Shown here in pieces: positions 1 to 8,531 of a stretch of 64,000 nt of DNA. A program made the translations under genes and the position numbers. The first letter of the stretch is position 1, and each line of letters starts with the position of its first letter. The notes under the pieces were generated by a model, which was not told the origin of the DNA, made no database searches, and saw nothing but the letters and a program-made list of their open reading frames with translations. Origin of the DNA: Litoreibacter meonggei (GTDB lineage Bacteria; Pseudomonadota; Alphaproteobacteria; Rhodobacterales; Rhodobacteraceae); NCBI RefSeq assembly GCF_003663885.1, contig NZ_RCCE01000004.1, positions 124,001-188,000 of the forward strand. Reading direction: 5' to 3'.

Positions 1-738
1 GCAGCGACGACAGAATTTGGGATTCGCGCATTCGTCGATGAATGAGCAATTCCTCAAGCCGTCGGGCGGGGTCCTCTACCGGCATCCCGTGGCCGCTATA
101 GTAGGTTGCTACGGGATCACGGTTGGCCAGCATTTCCAATGATGCCATAAAATCCGTCACATGCCCGTCAGGAGGCGACACCATCGACGTGGCCCAGCCC
201 ATGACGAGATCACCGCTAAAAATGGCGTCACCTTCGTGCCACTGGAAACACAGGTGGTTTCCCATATGCCCGGGGGTGTGCAGGGCCGTCAGGCTCCAGT
301 CAGAGCCCTCGACGCGGGTGTCATGCGCAAGGGTGACGTCGGGCAGGAAGGTGGCATCGATGCCTTCGCCGCCGCCCAAGTCGGCGAAGGACGCCATAAC
401 TGGCGCGCGTCCGGCGCTACTGCTTCCGAACCCGAACACCTTTGCGCCAGTAACTTGTGCCAGCACCATAGCCAATGGTGAATGGTCGATATGCGAATGG
501 GTCACGAAGATGTGGCTGATACGCTGATGCGCTTCTAGTGCATCCAGAATTGCGGCCAAGTGATCCTCGTCCGGCGGTCCAGGGTCGATAACTGCAATGT
601 CTCGCGTGCCAAGCAGGTAGGTGTTGGTGCCAGTGTAGGTCATGGGCGAGGCGTTTGGTGCCAAGATACATTTTAGGCCGGGTGCGACGGTGATTGGTTG
701 GCCCGGCTTGCGGGTGTCGGGCTTGGGATTTGCCATCG
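1..738 (-). CDS. MBL-fold metallo-hydrolase (3' end outside window)
   Basis: About 246 codons are visible; the gene runs off the left edge without a stop. It starts at an ATG at 738 with an AGGA-type ribosome site a few bases upstream. The metallo-beta-lactamase signature THSHIDH lies at residues 79-85, after a conserved TGTNTYLLG strand and a VIDPGP segment. Further on are HTPGHMGNH, FSGDLVMGW and a YSGHGMPVEDP segment, which supply the remaining metal ligands. The layout matches the LACTB2/glyoxalase II-like soluble hydrolases of alphaproteobacteria, which normally carry a small C-terminal winged-helix part that is cut off here. The substrate cannot be told from sequence. The gene is divergent from the sensor kinase with only a 39-base gap, so the promoters must overlap. 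Confidence 0.9.
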
Positions 739-777
739 CTCTTTTCCTTTGGGTCAAGGGGCTTTACGGTCCGGAAC

Positions 778-2097
778 ATGGCACGGTTCTCAATAAAGCG
801 CTACCTTCCACGCAGCCTCTATGGGCGGGCGGCGCTTATCCTGTTGGTTCCGATTGTGACCATCCAATTGGTGGTTTCCTTCGCGTTCATTCAACGCCTG
901 TATGAAGACGTCACCGTGCAGATGACGCAAAACATCTCGGTGGAGCTACAACTGCTGCTCGACACGGTGGAAGATGCGGAATCGGTTGATATTGCCGCAC
1001 AACAGGTTGCGGCAATGGCAGCTGCGCTCGACATGAAAGTCGCATTTCCCGGAGTGGAAGTCGCGGAGCGCAGGAGCTTTACCGACTTGTCCGGTCGGGT
1101 TATTCGCGACACGTTGGCCCAGCGGTTCGACACCCTACGGACCGTCGATCTTGTGAGCCTCGACAAAACTGTCCAAGCCAGTCTAGGCACGTCCAAAGGT
1201 GTCATGGAGGTTGCTTTTTCTCGCCGCCGCGTCGCCGCATCCAACCCACACCAATTGCTGGTTTTGATGTTGTTGACTGCGGTTCTGATGACAGTAATTT
1301 CCTATCTGTTCCTGCGGAACCAACTGCGCCCGATCCGACGCCTTGCTCGTGCGGCCGAGGCCTTTGGTAAGGGCCGTAACGAGCCTTACTATCCGGGTGG
1401 GGCATCGGAAGTGCGTTCGGCCGGGGCGGCATTCTTGAATATGCGTGCCCGTATTGAGCGTCAGATCGAGCAGCGAACCTTGATGCTGTCGGGGGTGAGC
1501 CATGACCTACGCACGCCGCTGACGCGGTTGAAATTAGGTCTATCGATGCAGACCGACACCGAGGACACTAAAGACCTGATTGGCGACGTGGACGAGATGG
1601 AACGTCTGATTGAGGCCTTCCTCGATTTTGCAAAAGCGGATGCTCTGGAGGAGCTGGAGAAGGTTGACCCGGTCGAACTGGTTAGCGACCTCGTGGTGAA
1701 TGCACAACGTGCCGGCAAGTCCGTCGAGCTTGTCGGCGTGATTCCAGCAGCGATTCTTTTGAAGCTCCGCCCGCTCTCGGTGCAGCGTGCGGTGGAGAAC
1801 TTGATTAACAATGCGGTTCGCTATGGATCGCGTGCGCGCGTCGAAATCACGATATTGGAAACTGCGCTTCGGATCAGCGTCGAAGACGACGGCCCCGGCA
1901 TTCCCGAGGCGCAACGCGAACAGGCGGTCAAGGCGTTCTCGCGACTGGATGCGTCACGCAACCAAAACGCAGGCTCGGGGGTCGGACTGGGATTGGCAAT
2001 CGCGGCGGATGTGGCGCGGTCACATGGCGGCACGTTGCGCTTGGGCGATAGCGAGGAATTGGGCGGCTTGAAAGCGGAACTCGTGCTTCCGCGATAA
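778..2097 (+). CDS. Sensor histidine kinase, EnvZ-like
   Basis: A 439-residue membrane sensor kinase. Transmembrane helix 1 spans about residues 17-38, a roughly 120-residue periplasmic loop follows, and helix 2 covers about 160-180, leading into a HAMP linker. The H-box SHDLRTPLTR holds the phospho-accepting His at about 242. The ATPase domain shows the N-box NLINNAVRYG (about 341-350), DDGPGIP, and a glycine-rich GSGVGLGLAIA lid. The SHDLRTPLTR box and overall size are those of the EnvZ/OmpR-type group. No response regulator is adjacent on either side, so it is an orphan kinase in this window. The ATG at 778 was chosen because it gives the normal short basic N terminus; an upstream in-frame ATG at 694 would lie inside the divergent gene. 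Confidence 0.9.
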   Translation: MARFSIKRYLPRSLYGRAALILLVPIVTIQLVVSFAFIQRLYEDVTVQMTQNISVELQLLLDTVEDAESVDIAAQQVAAMAAALDMKVAFPGVEVAERRSFTDLSGRVIRDTLAQRFDTLRTVDLVSLDKTVQASLGTSKGVMEVAFSRRRVAASNPHQLLVLMLLTAVLMTVISYLFLRNQLRPIRRLARAAEAFGKGRNEPYYPGGASEVRSAGAAFLNMRARIERQIEQRTLMLSGVSHDLRTPLTRLKLGLSMQTDTEDTKDLIGDVDEMERLIEAFLDFAKADALEELEKVDPVELVSDLVVNAQRAGKSVELVGVIPAAILLKLRPLSVQRAVENLINNAVRYGSRARVEITILETALRISVEDDGPGIPEAQREQAVKAFSRLDASRNQNAGSGVGLGLAIAADVARSHGGTLRLGDSEELGGLKAELVLPR

Positions 2098-2104
2098 AGT
2101 GTAG

Positions 2105-2181
2105 TGGTAGGCCCGGCAGGACTTGAACCCGCAACCAAAGCGTTATGAGCGCTCTGCTCTAACCAGTTGAGCTACAGGCCC
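2105..2181 (-). tRNA. tRNA with CAU anticodon, probably tRNA-Ile2
   Basis: A 77-base cloverleaf with encoded CCA. The acceptor stem GGGCCTG pairs with CGGGCCT (one G-U at the first pair). The anticodon stem GAGCG/CGCTT encloses the loop CTCATAA, giving anticodon CAU, and the T-stem GCGGG/CCTGC is perfect. CAU can mean initiator Met, elongator Met or Ile2, in which C34 becomes lysidine. The initiator-specific three G-C pairs in the anticodon stem are absent. The GCTCATAACGC core and the TTGGT variable region resemble Ile2 genes, so Ile2 is preferred over elongator Met. Confidence 0.85.
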
Positions 2182-2294
2182 ACTAGGAACGGATGGCTAC
2201 CAGACCGATCGCCCGCGTCAAGTCTCTTAGGCGCATCAATTGCGAAAGATACGCGGGTGTTTTAAACCGGACGCTAAATCAAAAGGAACATGCG

Positions 2295-2753
2295 ATGGCT
2301 ACCGGATACCTGCTGAAACGCTACGCTGTGGTTTCGGTGATCACTATGTTCGCGGTGCTTGTCATATCGTACCTGCTGGACGTGTTTGCTGGGTTCGACA
2401 TCGGCTCCGGCGGCTCCATCGCCACCGCACTTGTTCCCGCAATGGATGCAGGTCAAACCTACGCGCGCCGTCTTATGAAGCAGCCCGAAAGCGGGTTCGC
2501 TTGGAAACTGTCGGCAGTGTTCGTGGTAATTAACGCGGCGTTGGGGCTCGCGTTCTCATTGGTGTTTGTCACGGCGTTCGGCGGTTTGGCAGATGTGTCC
2601 CAATCGTTGAGCGAAGTAGGTCCGACCGGGTGGGTCATCATTATTGCCATCGCATTTACGGTTTACTGGCTCGCCAGTCGATTTTTCTTCGGATTTGGTG
2701 CGAAAACCGAGCTGAAGATGCAAGAAAAGCTGGCAGCGAAGAAGCAGCCATAG
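2295..2753 (+). CDS. Small membrane protein, ABZJ_00895-like
   Basis: A 152-residue protein with a hydrophobic segment at about residues 8-28, a central amphipathic stretch containing MDAGQTYARR, and two strong membrane helices near 73-95 and 110-135, ending in a lysine-rich tail. Size and the DAGQ...AR motif are reminiscent of the ABZJ_00895 family of uncharacterised bacterial membrane proteins; this is recollection, not a search. The ATG at 2295 was chosen because AAAAGGAA lies just upstream. The gene stands alone between the tRNA and purM. No function can be proposed. Confidence 0.75.
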   Translation: MATGYLLKRYAVVSVITMFAVLVISYLLDVFAGFDIGSGGSIATALVPAMDAGQTYARRLMKQPESGFAWKLSAVFVVINAALGLAFSLVFVTAFGGLADVSQSLSEVGPTGWVIIIAIAFTVYWLASRFFFGFGAKTELKMQEKLAAKKQP

Positions 2754-2813
2754 ACTCGTGCACGCTGGCTTGTTAGGTCGGCGCAACTCTAATCTGCTGC
2801 CGGATGTGACCCC

Positions 2814-3866
2814 ATGACAAAGACCCCGAAGAACGGTTTGACCTACGCCGATGCTGGCGTGGATATTGATGCTGGCAATGCACTGATCGACCGGATCAAG
2901 CCTGCTGCCGCCGCCACCAAACGCTCTGGCGTGATGGAAGGTCTAGGTGGCTTCGGGGCGTTGTTTGACCTCAAGGACGCAGGGTTCAAGGATCCGATTT
3001 TGGTGTCTGCCACCGACGGCGTCGGCACCAAGCTGCGCATAGCCATTGATACCGGCCACTACGACACTATCGGTGTCGATCTGGTTGCCATGTGCGTCAA
3101 TGATCTGGTGTGCCAAGGCGCAGAGCCTTTGCTGTTTCTGGATTACTTTGCCACCGGAAAGCTTGATCTTGATACGGCCACGACGATCATCAACGGCATC
3201 GCGGCGGGCTGCGAGGCCTCAGGTTGCGCGCTTATCGGCGGTGAAACCGCCGAAATGCCCGGCATGTATAGCGAGGGTGATTTCGATCTGGCGGGCTTCG
3301 CCGTGGGTGCAATGGAGCGTGGCACTGCTTTGCCCGCGGGCGTGGCTGAGGGTGATGTTCTGCTTGGCTTGGCCTCGAGCGGTGTCCATTCCAATGGCTA
3401 TTCACTTGTTCGCAAGGTGGTCGAGGCGTCCGGTAAAGGATGGGGCGACGCGGCACCATTCTCCGAGGGGCAGTCGTTGGGCGAAGCCCTTCTGACACCC
3501 ACGCGCCTATACGTTAAATCCGCGCTGGCCGCGGTGCGGGCAGGAGGTGTCCATGCGCTGGCCCACATCACGGGTGGCGGGTTGACCGAGAACCTGCCAA
3601 GGGTATTGCCGGAAGGTTTGGGGGCCGAAATAGACCTTGGCACGTGGGATCTACCGGGCGTGTTTTCTTGGATGGCCGGCGTCGCAGGTATCAATGAACC
3701 CGAGATGCTGAAAACCTTCAATTCCGGCATCGGCATGGTCTTGGCCGTGGACCCCCGTGCCGCAGAATCACTCACTGCGCTGTTGCAAGATGAAGGCGAA
3801 ACAGTATTCCGCATTGGTGCCGTCACTTCCAATGAGGGGGTGCGCTACTCGGGCCGACTGCTTTGA
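2814..3866 (+). CDS. purM: Phosphoribosylformylglycinamidine cyclo-ligase PurM
   Basis: Cytosolic enzyme of step five of purine synthesis: ATP-dependent ring closure of FGAM to AIR. The 350-residue protein has the PurM/ThiL N-terminal fold. Visible landmarks are the GLGGFGALF segment, the ATP/Mg loop [11 protein letters not shown] (about residues 64-74), [23 protein letters not shown], and the C-terminal [15 protein letters not shown]. The length is normal for the family. Its stop overlaps the TTG start of purN by four bases, so the two are translationally coupled, the standard purMN arrangement. Confidence 0.98.
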   Translation: MTKTPKNGLTYADAGVDIDAGNALIDRIKPAAAATKRSGVMEGLGGFGALFDLKDAGFKDPILVSATDGVGTKLRIAIDTGHYDTIGVDLVAMCVNDLVCQGAEPLLFLDYFATGKLDLDTATTIINGIAAGCEASGCALIGGETAEMPGMYSEGDFDLAGFAVGAMERGTALPAGVAEGDVLLGLASSGVHSNGYSLVRKVVEASGKGWGDAAPFSEGQSLGEALLTPTRLYVKSALAAVRAGGVHALAHITGGGLTENLPRVLPEGLGAEIDLGTWDLPGVFSWMAGVAGINEPEMLKTFNSGIGMVLAVDPRAAESLTALLQDEGETVFRIGAVTSNEGVRYSGRLL

Positions 3867-4453
3867 AAAAGGTCGCCATTCTGGTTTCGGGTGGCGGCTC
3901 CAACATGCTGACGCTGTGCGACAGTATGGTGGGCGACCATCCGGCGCGACCCGTTCTGGTCTTGTCAAATGACCCCGCCGCCAAAGGGCTGGAGCGCGCT
4001 TCCGCTCGCGGAATAACGGCCGCAGCAGTTGATCACCGCCAGTTTGGCAACGATCGTGCGGCCTTTGAGGTAGAACTGATCAAACTGCTGGATGCAGCCG
4101 AGGCTGACATCATTTGCCTTGCAGGTTTCATGCGTGTCCTGACCGCGAGTTTTGTGGAACGCTATACGGGTCGTATGCTTAATATTCACCCCTCGCTTTT
4201 GCCGAAATACAAAGGCCTGAACACCCATGCCCGCGCGATTGAGGCTGGCGATGCAGAGGCGGGGTGTTCGGTCCACATCGTCACGCCAGAACTGGATGAC
4301 GGCCCGATCCTCGGACAGGCGCGCGTGAAAGTGGAAGCGGGAGAAACTACCGAGAGCTTGGCCGCCAAAGTTCTGGTACAGGAACATCGCTTGTATCCGG
4401 CAGTTCTACGCCGTTTCGCTCAGGATCAGCGTGGGGTGTTGGAATTGACCTGA
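3863..4453 (+). CDS. purN: Phosphoribosylglycinamide formyltransferase PurN
   Basis: Transfers a formyl group from 10-formyl-THF to GAR, step three of purine synthesis. 196 residues. The N-terminal [12 protein letters not shown] loop binds the GAR phosphate, and [22 protein letters not shown] (containing the catalytic Asn-His) and the later [10 protein letters not shown] segment (catalytic Asp) are all present. The start is a TTG within the sequence TTGA that overlaps the purM stop; this gives the usual MKKVAIL beginning. It forms a two-gene operon with purM. Downstream the DNA holds two interleaved inverted repeats (4456-4496). Confidence 0.97.
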   Translation: MKKVAILVSGGGSNMLTLCDSMVGDHPARPVLVLSNDPAAKGLERASARGITAAAVDHRQFGNDRAAFEVELIKLLDAAEADIICLAGFMRVLTASFVERYTGRMLNIHPSLLPKYKGLNTHARAIEAGDAEAGCSVHIVTPELDDGPILGQARVKVEAGETTESLAAKVLVQEHRLYPAVLRRFAQDQRGVLELT

Positions 4454-4455
4454 CG

Positions 4456-4496
4456 CTTAGGCTTCCATTTTGTTCTTAAAGCGCCTAAGAAAGAAC
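4456..4496 (+). terminator. Overlapping inverted repeats after purN
   Basis: CTTAGGC (4456-4462) pairs with GCCTAAG (4483-4489), and GTTCTT (4472-4477) pairs with AAGAAC (4491-4496). The arms interleave, so only one hairpin can form at a time. There is no clear U-run, so it may be a weak terminator, an mRNA end-protecting structure, or chance. Confidence 0.3.
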
Positions 4497-4554
4497 AGGC
4501 TTGGGGGCAGTCTACAAAGAACAACAACAACAAGCGATTACGCGAAGAACCTAC

Positions 4555-5727
4555 ATGCCATCAGACATAATAACGATCACCACAACCGAAGATTTGGCCG
4601 CTTTTTGCGAACGGGCTAAGGGCTTCCCTTACGTCACTGTTGATACAGAGTTTCTGCGCGAACGCACCTACTACGCGAAGCTGTGCCTGATCCAGTTGGC
4701 CATCCCCGGCGATGACCGCAACGACGCCGTTCTTGTTGACCCCATCGTTGGCGCGAACATGTCTTTGGAGCCGCTCTACGACTTGTTCCGAGACGAAAGC
4801 GTTGTGAAAGTATTCCACGCAGCGCGGCAAGATCTTGAGATCTTCTTTGTTGAGGGCGGCGTAATCCCGAAACCGTTATTTGACACTCAAGTGGCAGCCA
4901 TGGTGTGCGACTTTGGGGAGCAAGTCGGTTACGAAACCCTGGTTCGCAAAATCACCAAGTCTACCGTCGACAAGTCGTCCCGGTTCACCGATTGGTCGCG
5001 CCGTCCCTTAAGTGACGCGCAGAAGTTATACGCGTTGGCTGACGTCACCCATTTGCGCGACATCTACGAATATCTGTCCAAACGGCTGGAACGCACGGGT
5101 CGAAAGCCCTGGGTTGAAGAAGAAATGGCTGTGTTGCTGGCACCGGAAACATATGTGGTTGTTCCTGCGGATGCATGGCGCCGTGTTAAGGTGCGCTCTA
5201 ATGCACCAAAGTTTCTTGCCATCGTGCGCGAGCTGGCCAAGTTCCGTGAAGCCTATGCGCGGGAACGCAACGTTCCGCGCAGTCGTGTCTTCAAAGATGA
5301 TGCGCTTTTGGAACTGGCGTCAACCAAGCCTAAAGACGAACGCGATATCGGGAAATCCCGACTTTTGCTGCGCGAGGCGCGCAAGGGCGCGATCGCCGAT
5401 GGTATCATAGCTGCCGTTGCTGCTGGCGTATCTTGCCCACCTGACAAGATGCCAAAAGTGCCACCAGCGCGAGATCGCTCCAACATGAACTCGGCCCTTG
5501 CCGACCTGTTGCGGGTGATGCTTAAGGCGAAAGCTGAAGAGGTTGGGATCGCTCAGAAGCTGATCGCAACGGCGTCCGATCTGGATGATATCGCACTGGG
5601 CGAACGCGAGGTGCTGGCCCTCACAGGATGGCGGTCCGAGGTCTTCGGCAAGGATGCGCTTCGCTTGTGTGACGGGAAGTTGGCTCTGTCGTGCGCTGGA
5701 AATTCCGTCAAGATTATAGAGCTTTAG
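4555..5727 (+). CDS. rnd: Ribonuclease D
   Basis: A 390-residue 3'-5' exoribonuclease of the DEDDy group that trims tRNA precursors and other stable RNAs. Exo I is VDTEFLRERTY with its Asp-x-Glu pair, exo II is VFHAARQDLEIF, and exo III is YALADVTHL with the Tyr-x3-Asp signature. A single HRDC-type helical domain follows in the C-terminal half, including LVREL-like helices near AIVRELAKFRE. The ATG at 4555 gives the normal N terminus; the reading frame stays open further upstream to 4501 but codes nothing family-like. It is a monocistronic gene between purN and a convergent lipoprotein gene. Confidence 0.95.
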   Translation: MPSDIITITTTEDLAAFCERAKGFPYVTVDTEFLRERTYYAKLCLIQLAIPGDDRNDAVLVDPIVGANMSLEPLYDLFRDESVVKVFHAARQDLEIFFVEGGVIPKPLFDTQVAAMVCDFGEQVGYETLVRKITKSTVDKSSRFTDWSRRPLSDAQKLYALADVTHLRDIYEYLSKRLERTGRKPWVEEEMAVLLAPETYVVVPADAWRRVKVRSNAPKFLAIVRELAKFREAYARERNVPRSRVFKDDALLELASTKPKDERDIGKSRLLLREARKGAIADGIIAAVAAGVSCPPDKMPKVPPARDRSNMNSALADLLRVMLKAKAEEVGIAQKLIATASDLDDIALGEREVLALTGWRSEVFGKDALRLCDGKLALSCAGNSVKIIEL

Positions 5728-5736
5728 AAGCCATTC

Positions 5737-6195
5737 TTAACGTTTGACAGCACGGCGGTTGCTTTGGCCGATCACTGTTATTGTACGCACCTTGTTCAAC
5801 CGGTTGGTGGAGACGGCCCTAGCTGCAAAAATCTCGCGAGAGCGTTGGGTGCTTTGGCGCGTTTGCGATGGAGGTGGCGTGACGCGGAACTCATAGGTCA
5901 GCGTGTTGAGATCGTCGCGATCAACTTCCAGCAGTTCAGCGTCCCAATATCCCTGCAACGACGGCAGGCCGACGACACGTATGATTGCGCCTTCCGGTGT
6001 TGGCTCCACTTTCAGCGAAAGAACTTGCGATACGAACGGGCGGGGGTCGCGCAGCAAGGCTTCATCGGCGACGACCACGGTTTCAGCACGGTCGCGCCCA
6101 AACCAGTTGAAGGGGTTGATGCGCGAGTCGCGAATGCGTCCGCACGCGCTCACGGTCAGGCTGATTGCCAGAATTGCCAAAATGGTGCGTGTCAT
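5737..6195 (-). CDS. Putative lipoprotein of unknown function
   Basis: 152 residues. The first 19 form a lipoprotein signal: two charged residues near the start, a hydrophobic core AILAISLTV, then the lipobox VSAC with the acylated Cys at about residue 18. The mature part begins GRIRDSRINPFNWFG and then has a folded-looking region with DPRPFVSQVLSLKVEP and IIRVVGLPSLQGYWDAEL. No catalytic motif is visible and I do not recognise the family beyond a common alphaproteobacterial hypothetical protein. The ATG at 6195 was chosen because it places the signal at the N terminus. The gene is divergent from sufE and convergent with rnd. Confidence 0.8.
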   Translation of the reverse strand: MTRTILAILAISLTVSACGRIRDSRINPFNWFGRDRAETVVVADEALLRDPRPFVSQVLSLKVEPTPEGAIIRVVGLPSLQGYWDAELLEVDRDDLNTLTYEFRVTPPPSQTRQSTQRSREIFAARAVSTNRLNKVRTITVIGQSNRRAVKR

Positions 6196-6332
6196 TGCTC
6201 GTGTCCCTGCCAGCGCCTGTGTTTCCCAATGGAGTAGCGCAACCGAAGCGACTTGAAAAGTCCGGCCTGCACTGGACGGCACATCTGCGGCGGGTTAACT
6301 CGTGCATAACAGTCATTGGAAGGTGCACAGCA

Positions 6333-6740
6333 ATGGCACAAGAAGCGTTTGAAGAGATAGTCGAGACCTTTGAATTCCTAGACGATTGGGAGGATCGCTA
6401 TCGCCATGTGATCGACATGGGTAAAGCGATGGACCCGTTGGATGATGCGCTAAAAGTTCCCGCCACCAAAGTGGACGGTTGCGCCAGCCAGGTATGGCTG
6501 CATTCGAAAGTGGAGCAGGGCGTCCTCAGCTTCGACGGCGATAGCGACGCGATGATTGTTCGTGGCTTGATAGCCGTCCTGAAAGGTTTGTATTCAGGGC
6601 TTCCCGTCGACGAAGTCGCCAAAGTGGATGCTGTGGCCGAGCTCGGACGCTTGGGGTTGAACGAACATCTATCCGCGCAACGCTCGAATGGTGTGCGGGC
6701 GATGGTCGAGCGCATTCGTAGTGTGGCAGCAGCAGCGTAA
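6333..6740 (+). CDS. sufE: SufE family cysteine desulfuration protein
   Basis: 135 residues, the normal SufE length. SufE accepts persulfide sulfur from the cysteine desulfurase SufS and passes it to the SufBCD scaffold during Fe-S cluster assembly. The acceptor cysteine lies in the conserved VDGCASQVWL loop (Cys at about residue 50), preceded by the KAMDPLDDALKVP segment. The remaining domain, DSDAMIVRGLIAVL and LGLNEHLSAQRSNG, is typical. The ATG at 6333 is preceded by GGAAGG. The suf operon is not in the window. It converges with the DUF1638 gene, with no spacer. Confidence 0.93.
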   Translation: MAQEAFEEIVETFEFLDDWEDRYRHVIDMGKAMDPLDDALKVPATKVDGCASQVWLHSKVEQGVLSFDGDSDAMIVRGLIAVLKGLYSGLPVDEVAKVDAVAELGRLGLNEHLSAQRSNGVRAMVERIRSVAAAA

Positions 6741-7373
6741 TTAAGCTTGCGACGTGAGCGCCGTCTCCAGATCGCCATAGCCGGTAAATCTATACTCGTA
6801 TTCTAATCCCAAGAAGGCAGCGCAGGCCTTGGCCTTCTCCTCTAGCGCGGGATCGCGCTGTTGGGCTTGGTAAACCAACTTCTCGTAGTTGCCGAAATAC
6901 AAATCCCGTAGCTCTGGATGGCGATCCAAACCCAAGGGTTTGGTCACGAACGCATCGAACTGGCGACATAGAAAGTCCGTCAGGAAAAACGATGTAACCT
7001 CTCCGCGGGCCTCGAACTCCGCATTCCCGTCATAGAAGCTGTAGCAGTGCGGGCCTTCGACCATCTCAACGCCCATCTCGTCACAGGCCACTTTTAACAA
7101 CCCACCGGTTCCGCAATCAGCATAGACCACGAAAATTTTATCGAAATTTTCTTTGTGCTTGGAAACAGCTTCACGCACGGCAGGTACGATTTTGTCAGGT
7201 GTATTGTGCAGAATGGCCGGTAGGCAGGCGAGAGTCATGTGATCCCAGCCGTTGCTTTCCTTCACCGCCAGAATTTCGCGCGCGAGTGCTCCGCATGCCA
7301 GCAACAATACACGTCCTGCGCCTACTGGGGCCAATCCCTCGTCTCGCAACGTGGTGTCGTCAGGTGTCGTCAC
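6741..7373 (-). CDS. DUF1638 protein
   Basis: About 210 residues. Family features are the N-terminal LLLACGALAREI strand, a CLPAILHNTP segment, FVVYADCGTGG, VEGPHCYSFYDG, and a C-terminal GLEYEYRFTGYGDLE. The conserved cysteines and histidine suggest a metal or cofactor site, but no activity is established that I can recall. The family is often found next to corrinoid methyltransferase genes, as here, where a corrinoid protein lies 300 bases upstream on the same strand. The start is taken at a GTG at 7373 because AAAAGG precedes it at good spacing; another GTG at 7397 lacks a ribosome site. It overlaps the end of the small membrane gene upstream, so it is probably translationally coupled. Confidence 0.85.
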   Translation of the reverse strand: MTTPDDTTLRDEGLAPVGAGRVLLLACGALAREILAVKESNGWDHMTLACLPAILHNTPDKIVPAVREAVSKHKENFDKIFVVYADCGTGGLLKVACDEMGVEMVEGPHCYSFYDGNAEFEARGEVTSFFLTDFLCRQFDAFVTKPLGLDRHPELRDLYFGNYEKLVYQAQQRDPALEEKAKACAAFLGLEYEYRFTGYGDLETALTSQA

Positions 7374-7551
7374 GATCAAGCCTTTTGTGAAGGGCACGGA
7401 TCAACAGACCCGCCAGCATCGCAATCGGTAGCAAGGCCGGTATCGCCTGCGCGGCTTGCCCTTGCGGCTGCAGTTGCGAGAAGGCGAATACAGTTAATCC
7501 GGCGGCAACGAGCACGTAGCACAAGATCAATGCAAAGCGGGTAAATGGCAT
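7360..7551 (-). CDS. Small two-helix membrane protein
   Basis: 63 residues with two predicted membrane helices, at about residues 5-25 (a FALILCYVLVAAGL core) and 36-54 (an IPALLPIAMLAGLL core), and a basic C terminus. A TGAGGA ribosome site precedes the ATG. It overlaps the start of the DUF1638 gene by about 14 bases, which argues that it is a real, co-translated gene. I do not recognise it. It could anchor or partner the DUF1638 protein, but that is only inferred from the overlap. Confidence 0.65.
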   Translation of the reverse strand: MPFTRFALILCYVLVAAGLTVFAFSQLQPQGQAAQAIPALLPIAMLAGLLIRALHKRLDRDDT

Positions 7552-7623
7552 AGTTGGATCCTCAAACGAGGCTTATGATTGCGCCGCGGGCAGGGGAGGT
7601 CAAGCGCGGTACTTCATAAGAGA

Positions 7624-7644
7624 ACGGGCCCCGAAAGGGCCCGT
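7624..7644 (-). terminator. Rho-independent terminator after the corrinoid gene
   Basis: ACGGGCCC and GGGCCCGT form an 8-bp GC-rich stem around a 5-base loop. On the minus strand it is followed by TTCTCTT, a moderate U-tract. It lies 26 bases past the stop of the corrinoid protein gene and separates it from the small membrane protein gene. Confidence 0.75.
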
Positions 7645-7669
7645 CACAATATACAAGTTTTCCGGCGAG

Positions 7670-8374
7670 TTATCCCGCAGCCAGTTGGTTGTGCTTGCGG
7701 GTCATGAACTCTTTGGCGGTCTCGACTGCAACAGCCGCGTCACGGCAGTACGCATCGGCACCGATGGCTTTGCCGAACTCTTCGTTCAGAGGCGCGCCGC
7801 CAACCAACACGGTGTAGTTGTCGCGGATGCCTTTTTCGACCATCTGATCGATCACAACCTTCATGTAAGGCATTGTCGTTGTCAGTAGCGCCGACATGCC
7901 AAGGATATCAGGCTCTTCGGTATCCAGCGCCTCGAAGTAAGTCTCGACCGAGTTGTTGATTCCCAAGTCGATAACTTCGAAGCCTGCGCCCTCCATCATC
8001 ATGCCGACAAGGTTTTTGCCGATGTCGTGGATGTCGCCTTTAACGGTACCGATCACCATCTTGCCCACACGTGGGGCACCGGTTTCGATAAGCAGAGGCT
8101 TCAGAATGGCCATGCCGCCCTTCATCGCATTGGCGGCCAGTAGAACCTCTGGCACGAACAAGATGCCGTCGCGGAAGTCGTTGCCCACGATTGTCATGCC
8201 ACCGACCAGAGCCTTGGTCAGAATGTCGTAAGGCTCCCACTTGCGTTCCAGCAGGATATTGACCCCTTCTTCGATCTCTTCTTTGAGGCCGTCGTAAAGG
8301 TCGTCGAACATCTGCGCGACAAGCTCTTCATCGTCGAGTTCCGACAGGATGATATCGTCTTCTTCGTCTGACAT
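7670..8374 (-). CDS. Corrinoid (B12-binding) protein, methionine synthase/methyltransferase type
   Basis: 234 residues. The N-terminal four-helix cap domain (about 15-95, with VPEVLLAANAMKGG) is followed by a Rossmann-like B12 domain with the DIHDIG signature at 114-119; His116 is the expected lower cobalt ligand, with SALLTTTM and VGGAPLNEEF downstream. This is the MtbC/MetH B12 module as a free-standing protein. It carries the methyl group between a methyl-THF module and an acceptor module. The homocysteine methyltransferase at 9648-10655 on the same strand is the obvious acceptor. Related Rhodobacterales, as I recall for Phaeobacter, make methionine with such a split MetH. The start at 8374 has a GGAG-like site upstream. 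Confidence 0.92.
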   Translation of the reverse strand: MSDEEDDIILSELDDEELVAQMFDDLYDGLKEEIEEGVNILLERKWEPYDILTKALVGGMTIVGNDFRDGILFVPEVLLAANAMKGGMAILKPLLIETGAPRVGKMVIGTVKGDIHDIGKNLVGMMMEGAGFEVIDLGINNSVETYFEALDTEEPDILGMSALLTTTMPYMKVVIDQMVEKGIRDNYTVLVGGAPLNEEFGKAIGADAYCRDAAVAVETAKEFMTRKHNQLAAG

Positions 8375-8531
8375 TGGCTTAGAACTCCTCAACACGCGCT
8401 GATGCGCCGTGGTCTTGCGTTAGTAAACTGATGCGCTGTGCTACCGTTTCGGGCGCGACGATTTGCGACATAGCGATGGCTGGCACCGACTTGCGCTTGC
8501 AAATGTTCTCTTTATGTTCCAAATTGTTGCA

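Noticed and set aside
4472-4496. LexA-type box near the RNase D gene
   Set aside because: Only one GTTC half is present; the second half at N7 does not match.
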